64,000 nt of DNA. Origin: Incurvaria masculella. Its lineage: Eukaryota > Arthropoda > Insecta > Lepidoptera > Incurvariidae. This document shows, in pieces, positions 37,933-48,442 of this stretch (the stretch's first letter is position 1; each line of letters starts with the position of its first letter). The stretch is taken from contig OX335657.1 in the NCBI GenBank assembly GCA_946894095.1, positions 3,100,001-3,164,000 of the forward strand, read 5' to 3'. Under the pieces are notes generated by a model, which ran no database searches, was not told the DNA's origin, and saw only the letters and a program-made list of their open reading frames with translations. Made by a program: the position numbers and the translations under genes.

Positions 37933-38044
37933 TATGAGTTATAATACCAAATTACTTAATTACTTATAAGATATTATTTAGCTAAGTGGCCAGTTCCGAA
38001 AACTTATAGTGAAACTTATAGTGCGCCCTATGTATTATAAATGG

Positions 38045-38233
38045 GAACGTTAGAATATTTCTTATTTAATTAATTCATATCGGCTCCACCTGTTATAATT
38101 AAAAAGTAGCAGATAAATAACATATTTATTGACCAGCCTTTTGGGCTACCTACTTTTTTATCTAGGAAATAATTCAGCTCGACATCAGTCCAAAAGGACA
38201 TGGACCCGAGCGGAGCCGGGTACCGCAGCTAGT
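38045..38233 (+). repeat. Helitron-like 3' end, copy 1
   Basis: Ends GACCCGAGCGGAGCCGGGTAC then CGCAGCTAGT: a CCCG/CGGG stem followed about 10 nt later by CTAGT, the terminal pattern of Helitrons. Similar ends at 39842 and 43915. The left boundary is not defined. Confidence 0.42.
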
Positions 38234-38684
38234 TGTTAATAATGGGAATGTTAATAAAAGGATATGTGTGGCTCCAGATTTTGTATTGTTTATGGTACAT
38301 ATGGTCCTAAAGGTGTCCATACACGGGCAACTAAAGTTGATCGACTTGCAGCAATATCTGTCGATATCGTCGTCACGATAACATCCAGCAATCTCCGGCA
38401 ACATGGTTTACGAACAAGATGGAACCATTCATGGAGCAATTAATTGCCCGCATGTGGCGAGCAAGTGCACGGATACGTGGCAGTTCGATACACAACTCAC
38501 CGGCGACACGAACAGTATGGAGCAATAAACCATTTGATGCAATATTAATATTAAGACTTAGATATATTTTTGTGTTAGTTTGTTAAAAAGTGAAACTTTA
38601 TTATTGACTGTATAGTTTACGTTTTTCAATATTTGTTTAATTTAGCTGTTATGTTTCCAAATAAATAAATAAATACAATTAGAC
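38234..38684. other. Unassigned stretch
   Basis: No supported gene; short minus-strand frame at 38174-38404 overlaps the Helitron-like end and has no domain. Confidence 0.35.
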
Positions 38685-39088
38685 TTTTTTTTATGCGACC
38701 TGATATGGATGGCTAATACCACACAACTACCGTTATGATGTTAGCCCAATACACCACATTCCCGAAGGAATTAGGCGCCATGCCAGGACCTTCCCTTTAT
38801 GAGCACGGCTACCTTGAACTGGATGAAAAACACGGACAATTTTTCATTGCCGCTTCGACTATTTTTTCATCCAGTGCGATGGTACCAGTCCGGGCGGGCT
38901 TAAACTCTACCACCTAGTAGGGGAAGGGGACCTGCAGTTTTACATGGTTTTCGAACCATGGAGCAGCTCGCATTCGTAACGAAACGCACTTAACAAACTC
39001 GGAAAGAGAAAGACTGTGCATGTCGGAATTGAACCCAGGCCTCTGGTACGCTAGGTCAGTCCCCGCGCCACTAGGCTACGAGCCGCTC
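38685..39088 (-). mobile_element. tRNA-headed SINE, complete (minus)
   Basis: 404 bp from the reverse of the A-rich tail (TTTTTTTTATGCGACCTG) to the reverse of the head (GCTACGAGCCGCTC). All family landmarks are present. The 60-residue plus-strand frame at 38735 is an antisense translation of the body. Confidence 0.9.
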
Positions 39089-39589
39089 GACTACTAAAAT
39101 CATAACCCTTCATTTTGGCTTCACGGCAGTCGGGTAAAAATATAGACACCTCTCGCTCGGTGAGAGCAAGCGTCATTGCAGCCTCGGAGCCCATCCATAA
39201 CGCAACTCCGGAGTCCTAACGCACGTCCCAAGGAACGCGGAGTGGTGGAGCCTTTCCATCTGTCGGGTTCGCGGCGAGTTCCTCCGGGACGTACCTATAT
39301 GTGTAGCGCCGGATGTATAGCGAGAGAAAGATGGAGCGATGGGCCATTGTATTATGGAACGAAGAATGACACTATTCTTTAAGATTTCATAGGTTGAATC
39401 GAGGGTGTTAACATGTATTTGTGTAACTTTGTACATTATTTAACATGATATAGCCATTTGCTATGCCTGACTTCGGAATTCAAGGGGCGTCACAGTTTAA
39501 AAAAAACAATGGCAGCTGACACAGATGCAGATCGCTCACAACTTTCTTTCGCTCAATGGCGATTAGTTGCCATTTATATCCAAACTAAT
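39089..39589. other. Unassigned stretch
   Basis: 39130-39330 is GC-richer than its surroundings with frames on both strands, none recognisable. Confidence 0.35.
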
Positions 39590-39842
39590 GTTATAAATGC
39601 GAAAGTAACTACGTCTTTTATATTTAAACTCCTAAACCGCTGAACCAATTTTGATGAATTTAGGTATAGAGATAATCTGGATCTTAGAAAAAGGAGATAA
39701 ATGACGTTTTGTGGCGTAAATTAAACACAAAGAGGGTGAAAAGGGGGGATGAAAGTTTTTATGGGGAACTCATAGGTTAGGTTCAGCCCGACATCAGTCA
39801 GAAACGACATTGACTCGAGCGGAGCCGGGTACCGCAGCTTGT
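39590..39842 (+). repeat. Helitron-like interspersed repeat, copy 2
   Basis: TTATAAATGCGAAAGTAACT, CTCCTAAACCGCTGAACCAA, then CTCGAGCGGAGCCGGGTACCG and CAGCTTGT. Matches 43668-43915 over its length; the last bases read CTTGT in place of CTAGT. Confidence 0.5.
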
Positions 39843-40950
39843 ATTTAATAAATGTTATTTCCTATGCTAGAGTTATTTTTTAGGAGATAATTTTAAATAA
39901 CAGGCCTACACATAGTCAACATTCATATACGTTATTGGTTGTTATGTGTATGCACAAGGTGTGATTATTGTCATCTATCTCGAGTTATATTAAAACAAAA
40001 TATTCTATTATTAAACGACGATTTTGGTGAGCTCTTTCTGGGACCAGTCTTGTTGCGGCGGGGACGCATCATAAAGTCCAAAAAGCACAAAGTCCAAAAC
40101 CCATACCGTCCAAAACACTAATGAATTCGGAACTTTTTCAATTAGGTTAGGTTAGGTTAGGTTAGATTATAATATTTGCATTTATAAATATATGCAAAAA
40201 TACATACTTTTGGATGTTCTGGGTTTTGGACCTTATGCTTTTTGGACTTTGTGAAGGCGACCCGTTGCGGCATAAGAAGAACTCGTAAAATAAATACAAT
40301 ACATCAAACTCCTGTTTAAAATGCACACTCATGGCCGGAGGCATTTTTCTTTGAATACATCTTGAGACTTTCAGCTTCTTCACCAAAGACATAGCATGTG
40401 CTAGCATAGCAGCGCACTGTGCTTACAAGACCAACAGAGCGTAGGAGTGAGACGTCACCTCAAGTACCACTACGGCGAGTTAGAGGGAGATGGAACGATG
40501 AGACCACTTCTGAAATCGTTCTCAATGCATTGGAGTCGCGCTCGTGGAATGTGAAATGTTTTTTTGTGAAATATTTATGATTTCTCTGGTTTTACTTAAA
40601 GAAAGCATGATGACCTTGTGCATTTATAGATTGTTTAGTGAACGGGAGTAAAAAAACCCGGAAAAATACCCTTATTTGATGCGGACTCACTGATTCTTTG
40701 TCGATCGAATTTCTTAACTTATATTCAATATTTCAAAGTAAAACTTTAAACCTAACTTCAGATAATTATTTTGAATCTACACAGCGATTAAGAAAAAAAA
40801 ATATTAATAAAAGAAATTTCAGTACATTTTGTATGAAACGATTATGGTCTCATCCGTCAGTTGACTCTGTATGCCTTTACATTCTAAGCTTATGGTCTTC
40901 ACGTCTCTACCAATCTTCGGTGCGTTGTTCCATCAATTCGGAAAGGATGA
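39843..40950. other. Non-coding stretch with a telomere-like motif
   Basis: No supported gene. ATTAGGTTAGGTTAGGTTAGGTTAG (four full TTAGG units) lies at 40142-40166. AAAAGTCCAAAGTCCAAAACC-like phrases repeat loosely around 40075-40110 and, inverted, 40215-40255. Frames at 40162-40407 (minus) and 40698-40997 (plus) have no domain. Confidence 0.45.
40142..40166 (+). repeat. Short interstitial TTAGG array
   Basis: TTAGG is the usual insect telomere unit. Here there are four units and a partial one, so this is an interstitial relic or chance run, not a telomere. Confidence 0.6.
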
Positions 40951-41486
40951 ATAAAATACGTGCGCAATTTCCCGAAGAGTCAGCCCCGCGTGGATAATAT
41001 GATCTGACAAGCGCGAGTGGCCCGGCTACCTTATTGCGCCGCGGGATGCGAGCTGCGCGTTATCACCGACGCCACAGAATAAGTAATAATCCGAGACTGC
41101 GCTTGTCGGCTCAGCGATAAGCTTCCCGACACGAACTATTGCGATTGACAATTTAAGAGTACACTCGAGTGAAATATCAATCGTTAATCTATATTTTCTT
41201 GCATTAGGTGTACAATTCATAAAATACGTGCGCAATTTCCCGAAGAGTCAGCCCCGCGTGGATAATATGATCTGACAAGCGCGAGTGGCCCGGCTACCTT
41301 ATAGCGTCGCGGGATGCGAGCTCCGCGTTATCACCGACGCAACAGAATAAGTAATAATCCGAGACTGCGCTTGTCGGCTCAGCGGTAAGCTTCCCGACAC
41401 GAATATTGCAATCAACAATTTAAGAGTACACTCGAGTGAATTACCAATAGTTTATCTCTTTATTTTCTTCCACTAGGTACACCTAA
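40951..41486 (+). repeat. 268-bp tandem duplication
   Basis: ATAAAATACGTGCGCAATTTCC at 40951 recurs at 41219. The two units are collinear (CCCGAAGAGTCAGCCCCGCG, GAGTGGCCCGGCTACCTTAT, TCACCGACGCMACAGAATAAG, CTGCGCTTGTCGGCTCAGCG, AGAGTACACTCGAGTGAA) with roughly one difference per 15-20 bases. Unit 1 starts where the neighbour ends GATGA; unit 2 runs out near 41486. No reading frame is kept in both units. GC content is higher than the surroundings. Confidence 0.85.
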
Positions 41487-41999
41487 TTCGTCAATGTTTA
41501 TGGACCGTGTGATTACCACGGATGAAGAAGAAAATAGAGTTAAATGTTTAGGGTAAAAAGTCCGTCGTAAAAAGCGAAGAGAAAAGCTTAAAAAGATCTG
41601 AAAAAATTAATACATAAAGGTACGCTTGTGTAGTTGTGCACCAACGTATTAGTTTTGCTCAAAACGTCATACTTTTTTAAGGAAAAAGTTAGATTTCTGA
41701 AGCCTTAATATTATATGGAATTTCGCACGTGAGCACATTCACGCTTGGCCGGTTTTTTATTCTTATGGTTAAATAAATAAATGTAACATTATGATTTTAA
41801 AGACTAGCCCCTACAGAAAAATTACGAGTATAATGTGCGAAAGTTTCCGATGACCATCCTTTTTTTGCTCATTCAATATTTAATTGTAAACCCGGATCCG
41901 ATTCCGGTGGGGGCGGTGGTTACCCTTCGCTATAAGAGTCGTCGAGTACCTTCTATGTTTGGTCCTTGATTAAGTCGTATGCCGTGCTTAACCTAAAAA
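41487..41999. other. Unassigned stretch
   Basis: Contains a fragment of the 3321-type repeat end (TTCACGCTTGGCCGGTTTTTT, 41738-41758). Otherwise AT-rich without recognised features. Confidence 0.4.
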
Positions 42000-42120
42000 T
42001 AAAATTACTAGGTGATAGGGTTAATCTCGCCCGGGTACAATCGAATTGATAAACGTAGGTTGAAGGGTCAATGAAAAAATTATATGTTTTAAATTCAATT
42101 CAATGTAGTCGCAAAATATT
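42000..42120 (+). repeat. SINE body fragment, degraded
   Basis: ACTAGGTGATAGGGTTAATC, TCGCCCGGGTACAATCG and AATTCAATTCAATGTAGTCG correspond to the common SINE body. Confidence 0.55.
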
Positions 42121-42175
42121 GTTGTGTATTGTACTTTTCTGGTATTTTTACTTAAGTTTTAGTACTTTTCTAGTT

Positions 42176-42526
42176 GTCAGCCTTGGTAGTTCAGTGTGCA
42201 CGCCTTGCGAATCGATAAGCTTGGGCTGCACCTCTAAGCGAGGTTAGGTTCTGGATGGGTGACCATTTTCAACCGGCTGGCCGTGGTTCGGATTCCACGT
42301 AAAACTGTAGGTCCCCTTCCTTACTTATTACTAGGTGGTAGGGTTAATCCCGCCCGGGTTCGTACCATCGCATTGAATGAACGATGGTCGATGCGGCAAT
42401 GACAATTGTCCGTGCTTGCCATCTAGTTCAATGTAGCCGTGCAATATAAGGAAGGTCCTGGCATGGCACCTAGTTCCCATGTGGTGTGTTAGGCTAATAT
42501 GGTCAGTTCCAGTTACATAAAAAAAT
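42176..42526 (+). mobile_element. 5S-rRNA-headed SINE, copy 2
   Basis: GTCAGCCTTGGTAGTTCAGTG, then GAGGTTAGGTTCTGGATGGG and TGACCATT: the second part resembles the 5S rRNA internal promoter (intermediate element and Box C). Then CCGTGGTTCGGATTCCACG, GTAGGTCCCCTTCC, GGTAGGGTTAATCCCGCCCG and the rest of the body shared with the tRNA-headed SINE, ending in a short poly(A). The head is more diverged than the copy at 50473. Confidence 0.75.
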
Positions 42527-42659
42527 AGTACGCAAATTAGCTAGTTTAACTTTTTGTCTATCATCTTAACCACTGAAAATGAAGGGTAGTTTCGTGGTAA
42601 GTATTAGAAACGCACAATAAAATACTTATGTAACCAGACACAGATGGCTTTATATTAGC

Positions 42660-42958
42660 CGGTGAGGCTGACGCGGTGTGCGTTTCCGAAGGAGAAAATT
42701 TTATGCACGGAGGAACTCCCTCCTCCATCTTTCCACCATATTTTCAACTTATGAGATGTTACAAACCCGGGCGAGTTTAACCTTACCACCTGGTAGGGGA
42801 AGGGGACCTACAGTTTCACATGGATTCCGAACAGCTCGTATTCGCAACGAACAACTCAGAAAGAGAAATAAAGTGCTGCATGATCAGGGCCGGGATTTGA
42901 ACCTATGACCTCTGGCATAGCAGGCAAGTCCACACGCCCCTGAGCTACGAGCCGCTCG
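42660..42958 (-). mobile_element. tRNA-headed SINE, 3'-shortened (minus)
   Basis: CCACCTGGTAGGGGAAGGGG to GCTACGAGCCGCTC on the plus strand, i.e. a minus-strand head and mid-body. The 42660-42760 part has only vague similarity to the 3' body. Confidence 0.75.
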
Positions 42959-43667
42959 GTTTAACTACTTATTCAGATTCACCCCATCATCTTATGCTTC
43001 CACGTCTTGCGTCAAAAGCGCCGCGCAATATTCTTCGGTGTTTTCTCAAGATGGCGACGGGGCGCCGCACGCAAAGAGAGTGTATTCTTTATTCACAGAG
43101 GAAAGGTAGTTGCTGGGCTTATTCTGCGGGCGTCGACTCGCTTTCATGTAAGAGCGTGGCCCCGATTCTAAATTGAGTTGGTATTCAAGGAAAACGTGCT
43201 GAGAGAATGGGTAGTCTCGCATGCAATATTGTATTTTCATTGGAAATATGCGGAATTTAGGCGGAACGGCCAACGTCATGCTTTCTATGTAGTTCAAAGA
43301 AGAATGTTCATAGGAATGAAAATCAAAATATTTGAATCAAATTTATCTTGATTTTCTTCAGTACTTCTAACAATCCCCCTTTGATCTTTTTTCAATTACG
43401 TTTGTAGGAATTGATGTTAATCTAGGTTTCAGATTCACTAGCTTTTCTCTGGCCATGGTGAAAATAAAGTTAATTGTTGGAGGGTACGGAAACAGGTGGT
43501 CAAAGACGGTAGAGGGTGACTCTTATCACGAAACTGAACCTCTGTTCAATATTATATCCCCGGAGAGGTAGGCAGAAATGATATAGCACGACTATGTTCT
43601 TACTGTTATTCTATTATTTGTCTCTACCCGTACTCTGCCTCGTTTCAACAAAAAAAAAAATGTACCC
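42959..43667. other. Unassigned stretch
   Basis: Small frames on both strands (43046-43297 minus) without domains. No repeat ends recognised. Confidence 0.35.
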
Positions 43668-43915
43668 ATATTAATATTATAAATGCGAAAGTAACTGTGT
43701 TGAGTTTTAACTCCTAAACAGTTGAACCAATTTGAATATATTTCGCTATAAAGATAGTCTAGACTTTGGAGAAGGGCATAGGCTACTTTTTGGGGCGAAA
43801 ATCCAAACTCAGGGTGGAATAGGGGATGAATATAAACATAATTTACAGGAATAATTCGGCTCGATGTCAGTCCGAAACGACATTGACCCGAGCGGAGCCG
43901 GGTAGCTCAGCTAGT
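43668..43915 (+). mobile_element. Helitron-like interspersed repeat, copy 3
   Basis: AATATTATAAATGCGAAAG start, AACTCCTAAACAGTTGAACC, and the end GACCCGAGCGGAGCCGGGTAG with CTCAGCTAGT, a hairpin followed by CTAGT. Followed by ATT, as expected if inserted between A and T. Non-autonomous; class inferred from the 3' end only. Confidence 0.5.
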
Positions 43916-44229
43916 ATTAAATGAGCCTATTACTGTATAATCTGTCATAATAATAAAATCTGGTGGTCGTCTGAACCCAAATCACATTTAAGAGAGTCGT
44001 TACCCTATCAATTCCCCATACTACGAGTGATAACTGTTAAGATGCTCGACAAATTTTGGATCCATATATATATTGTCACAATATACGTTTGTATGTTTTA
44101 TTTAACATACCCTTTAATTGGAAAATATTGGCTAAAACATTGGAAAAAAGGTGTCTTTTTAACTTGATTGTTTTTAATGAAAATTACAGATATTAAAAAA
44201 AATACGAATATGGAATGAAGCTTTCTTAA

Positions 44230-44596
44230 GGTCGGCTCGTAAGCACCTGAAAATTTCGCCTCCCATACAAACGTAGTTTACTAATGATTTGAAAACCACT
44301 GTTCCAACTTACTTGATATTTGGTATTAATATTAAGCTACAAATATCTGTGTCTGCATGTCTTTGTTTTTTCGGTAAATGTATCCTGAGTCAAACCACAG
44401 AGAAAACAAAATTCGTATGAAGATTTTCTTTTTGCATTCATTTCATTCGGTTTGGATTTTTCAAAAAAACAAAAGCATGCAGACACAGATATTTGTTACC
44501 TGATATTAGACATTAAATACCAATTTAATTGGAATAGCGGTTTCCAAATGATTAGTAAACTACGTTTGTATGGGGAGCATAGCTTACGGGCCGTTC
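44230..44596. mobile_element. TTAA-flanked foldback element, copy 2
   Basis: Left TTAA at 44226-44229, right TGAA at 44597-44600 (one change). The arms GTCGGCTCGTAAGCACCTG and GAGCATAGCTTACGGGCCG are inverted, and TACGTAGTTTACTAAT-type arms pair as in copy 1 (31476). The centre has an additional inverted segment (ACAAATATCTGTGTCTGCAT). Confidence 0.72.
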
Positions 44597-45019
44597 TGAA
44601 GTGATTAAAAATCTGATCACTTTTAGGGGTTGGAAACGTTAGGACCTGGAAGACGATTTCCTTAGTTTAATGGCAGTTGCCGTGCAAAATGGTGCCTTTG
44701 CCGATCGACAAGGAATGCATTTCTTAAAATTTACAAATCTTTGATATTCTCTGCCTTCGCGACAGAATAAGCCCTCTCTTTTACAAGACGCAGCCTCCAC
44801 TGCGAGGTGGGACTTCGAGTTGAGCGATTGCGAGCGCGCGCGTTCTGACACCAAGCGGCCGAGAGTAATCCAATATGCATAGAATTGGACCGAAGATGCG
44901 GCATTCGTAAACATGTCCCTGCGGTGTTGCGGAATATTGGATATCCTGTCACGTCCTGCCGAGGCCGCTTCAAAGCGAGCGCTAGGAGGGTGGGAATATT
45001 GCAAACTAGCTAGACATGT
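44597..45019. other. Unassigned stretch
   Basis: Two overlapping minus-strand frames (121 and 80 residues) have no recognisable domain. Confidence 0.35.
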
Positions 45020-45260
45020 GAGCGGCGCGTAGCTCAGGGGTTCGGTGCTTTCCTTATCATACTAGAGGTCATAGGTTACATCACCGTTTATTCACAAAAT
45101 TAATTTTCTATCTGATTTGGAAAATATTCTTCACGAATTTTAATGGTTCGGGATCAATGTAAGACTCATCCCTTCTCCAAATAGGCTGTATAGAGCGACG
45201 GAGATGGCACCATCGCATTGGATGAAAAGATGGTGGGAGCGGCATTGAAAAAATATGGTT
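45020..45260 (+). mobile_element. Diverged tRNA-headed SINE, 3' truncated
   Basis: AGCGGCGCGTAGCTCAGGGG head, GAGGTCATAGGTTACATCACC in the B-box region, then GGCACCATCGCATTGGATG. Similar to the diverged copy at 196. Confidence 0.65.
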
Positions 45261-45999
45261 ATGGTGCTGTCTCTACAACAAACACAAAAACAACAATCGT
45301 TGTTATTAATTTTATGTCTGCCTACAGAACCAATACGGTACAAATAACTGAATAAGTGAATAAACAAATAAATACGTAAATAAATAAGTAAATAAATAAG
45401 AAAAACAGCTAATCTGGTTGTATGTAGCTTCTTGTGTCCCGCGCCGCCGTCTCTATGCGGATCGGGTAGCGCGAGCCGCGCCCCTGGAGCTGCAATGGGG
45501 TGCAGGGAGTGCAGGATCGGGAATCGGCAGCCGATCCTGAAACACAACATATAGATCGTAAAAGCAGTAATATTTCGGCATTCGCCGTTATCAAACTGAA
45601 TTTTATTTGCTATGGCAACGGTGTTTTTAATTTTGGCATCGTGTGAAAAAAGTAGGGTCGATTGCCAGCACCACGCATTCATGGCATTGTCAATCTATAC
45701 TACTGTTAGAATGTTTTTCTGTGCGGATATCAGTGCATTTTGTTGAGGCCCTCATTAAAATGTGCTCCAAATTGCCAAATATAAGATAATTCGTAAGTTT
45801 TTAAGTCAATTTCGGTTGTTGACTTTAAAAATGTTCTTAGAATCCGCACAGTGAAACATTCATTAAATGTCGTGTTGTGTGTTCGTGCGTGTGTAGGTAT
45901 TGGTAATGTAGTTTGTGCGCATGAGTTTACAGAATGCCTGTGTCCATTCATGCGACACTTATTAAACATTATTCAGTTATTTTTACCGTATGGGTTCTG
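45261..45999. other. Unassigned stretch with (AAAT)n
   Basis: Imperfect AAATAAATAAGT repeats at about 45357-45402. 45420-45545 is GC-rich. A 180-residue minus-strand frame covers the SINE and the simple repeat and is not a credible gene. Confidence 0.4.
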
Positions 46000-46170
46000 T
46001 AGGCAGCCATAATATTGAAAAAATATGTGGTTTTTCCACCCAGTTCAATATAGCCTTGATCATACAGGGGATCGGCATATTAATTAATTCCAACGGGAAT
46101 GCGGTGGGCTATTGTGGACAATTCATACCGTATCCATCCTCTGTGTGGTATGAATTGTCCACGTTCTTGA
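46000..46170 (+). repeat. SINE 3' body fragment
   Basis: TCCACCCAGTTCAATATAGCC, ATTCCAACGGGAATGCGGTG and TGTGTGGTATGAATTGTCC match the last part of the SINE body. Confidence 0.6.
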
Positions 46171-46274
46171 GTTTTGCTTGAATGTTAAATTGTTTCGTGT
46201 TTCTTGAATTCTGTAGATTACAAAAATCAAGAGGTTCGCGTTGAATGTGATGTGATTGGTATTTTTTTTATTTA

Positions 46275-46815
46275 GGGCCGATTTTACAATCCTAAAATAG
46301 TACAAAGGAACGTTGGTCAATCCTTACCGGAGAATTTAATCTTCTATCACAAATATCTAGCTGTAATTTTAGTAATAAAAATATGGACTTACTACAACGA
46401 ATTTATTGTTTATTCATCATCCATAGACAGTATACTGCACTCGGATTTGTCATATTTTATGATTAGCCAGTTCAACAATCCCAGCGAAAAAAAAAAACTG
46501 GCAAGAAATTACGCAGGTTTTTTTTTCAACGTCCATTTAGTCTAACGTCTAAGTTTACCAAAGTATTACCAAAGTACAACAATTCATGTCATATGCGACA
46601 CTTCATGACAAATATCAGTTTATTTGTAAAGACCATGCCCTCCATTTAACATGTTGCCAATTGGAGCAAGCCAGTCCCCACAAACAGCACCCGTTCACGT
46701 CACACCGGGCACAGCCATCGCCTCTCTCAACCATATTTTAGGGAAAGAGGAGACCCGAACCTAGCGGAGGCGTCCGTCGAATAGTATCTGGCGGATTATG
46801 AGACTTTTAAAAAAT
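46275..46815. mobile_element. MITE family H2 split by a LINE 3' end
   Basis: The left piece (46275-46396) starts GGGCCGATTTTACAATCC after TTA; the right piece (46773-46815, TCCGTCGAATAGTATCTGG) matches the last third of H2. Between them lies a LINE 3' end on the minus strand (46397-46770), the same family as 8661-9118. The MITE is therefore older than that LINE insertion. Confidence 0.7.
46397..46770 (-). mobile_element. LINE 3' end inside an H2 MITE
   Basis: TTTATTGTTTATTCATCATCC through TGCACTCGGATTTGTCATAT to TCTCTCAACCATATTTTAGG, the reverse of a 5'-truncated LINE tail. Best partner 8661-9118. Confidence 0.65.
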
Positions 46816-46957
46816 TTGCCTTTAGTTTAATTTATTTACATTTTGGTATTCAAACTTACGTCACAAACTAATGGATCCGCTGATTCGACTAACTCGGTAA
46901 AGAAAAACTACACTGGATTCCGTCGTGTCAAAAAATGTAGAAATGAAGTTACTGTAA

Positions 46958-47187
46958 GGGCCGATTTTTCAATCCTCAGATAGTGCTTATCGGATTGATA
47001 GTACAAATTCACGTTGGTAAAAAGACGGATACTCATTGCCGGAGAATTATAAATTCTATCACAATTATCTGACTATAATTTTACTAATAAACACATGGAT
47101 TTACTATATCGGATGGATAAGCAGAAGCGTAAATAAATCCGTCGAATAGTTATCTGGCTGTTTATCTGACTATTGAAAAATCAGCCC
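46958..47187. mobile_element. MITE family H2, intact copy
   Basis: 230 bp with inverted ends GGGCCGATTTTTCAAT and ATTGAAAAATCAGCCC, flanked by TAA (46955-46957 and 47188-47190). Interior GGATGGATAAGCAGAAGCG. TTA/TAA duplication and GGGCCG ends fit PIF/Harbinger. Confidence 0.88.
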
Positions 47188-47190
47188 TAA

Positions 47191-47884
47191 GAGGGTTAGG
47201 TTACAAGAGTATTACAATGACATTTTTTTTTTAAATCACTTTCTTGATTGTAGCTGTTTTCTTTTGTCCATTGTTAATATAAAATACCATTTGGTGAAAG
47301 CCCTGCTTCTCTTAGCACAGGGAATCCTAGCATGGGAAGCAGGACTCCAGTATAGCTTCATTGGAGCCCATAGGCTCCAATAGCTTTTGGACGTAGTATT
47401 AAAGAATTAAAAAAGTACTGACGCTAATCTGTTGATATTGATTTTGATTAAATAAAACCTAGTGACTGATTTTAGTATGAATTCGCGCTCACAAGTGCCT
47501 ACAACTCCCACAAGAGTAACCGCCACCGCTCGTATCTCTAAAGAGGCACCACCGCGTCCATGCCGCCGCCCGCCCACCGCCGTGTGGTGGGCGGCGCGGG
47601 GCGGAAGCGGAGCGCTCGTTTCCGCCAAGTCGGAAGCTCATTGAAAAGTTCCGCAGAAAGCCCTTCCCTTATTTCGTGCGCCGAAAAATTGCCTCCACTT
47701 TGCCTCGGGCCTCGACTTATTTATCCGGGACTTTTTAACTCCGCAACTTTAATGTATGGAAATATGAGTGTACATAAAAAAAAATGCTAGCGAGTCAACC
47801 TTGTTATTTGTTTGAAAAGCTTGTGTAATTTTATCAACCTTGTTGGAATAAAGTACCCAGTTTTATAAGTCATTGCAATATCAA
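47191..47884. other. Unassigned stretch with a GC-rich island
   Basis: 47500-47650 is GC-rich with overlapping frames on both strands, none recognisable. The surroundings are AT-rich. Confidence 0.35.
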
Positions 47885-48015
47885 TAGCACAAAGAGTTGG
47901 TCAGACGATATACGCGAGACATCACAACTGGCGAAGAAAAACAGGAAACCGCACAATTTGGCGAAGTGTGGGGGAAGTCTACGTCCAGCAGTGCAAAAGG
48001 CTGAAGAAGAAGAAA
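47885..48015 (+). pseudogene. RTE-like LINE C-terminus and tail
   Basis: The last codons read RTIWRSVGEVYVQQC, similar to the GREDWRKIGEAYVQQ end at 23010, followed by a GAAGAAGAAG-rich tail. A strongly 5'-truncated RTE-like insertion. Confidence 0.55.
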
Positions 48016-48159
48016 GGGTTACGTTTACTTACCAATTTGGTACACTTATAATTGGATTTTTTGCCGTTGTCATCACTAAGTTTCAAATGTATACGGCCAT
48101 ATAATGTTGTAAGTCACGTGGCGTAATTTTTTGCGCGCTCGTTGCATGGAAGTGATTTC

Positions 48160-48440
48160 TCCATACATTATTTGCCCCCCATGCACTACCATAGACGTTG
48201 CTGTGTGGTACTTGCATCCTCCCCATCCAACCTGTATCTGGAGCACCCGTCGCAGAAAATCAGAGTACCCCTTTGTGGTTGACATTCGGCTTGTCAAACT
48301 GATTTCTCTGCCGCACCGCCAGGATATGGAACTGTCTGCGGTTGGATATCTTACCTCAAACCTACCTTCAAACATAATCTGAAGAAGTTCGGTAGCTCAG
48401 CGACAGTGCGCAAATCCACTGCTATGGTGCATCGCTCATT
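48160..48440 (+). pseudogene. LINE polymerase C-terminal remnant
   Basis: STRRRKSEYPFVVDIRLVK matches, with changes, STRRRGSEHSLVGDIRLL at about 56055-56110. TGCCGCACCGCCAGGATATGG and the GGTAGCTCAGCGACAGTGCG tail are shared. A degenerate 3' end of one non-LTR family. Confidence 0.65.
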
Positions 48441-48442
48441 GA

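Noticed and set aside
45140..45682. 180-residue minus-strand frame
   Set aside because: It crosses a SINE fragment and an AAAT simple repeat; no coding signature.
47500..47650. GC-rich island as possible promoter or first exon
   Set aside because: No downstream exon, TATA or recognisable protein; composition alone is not enough.
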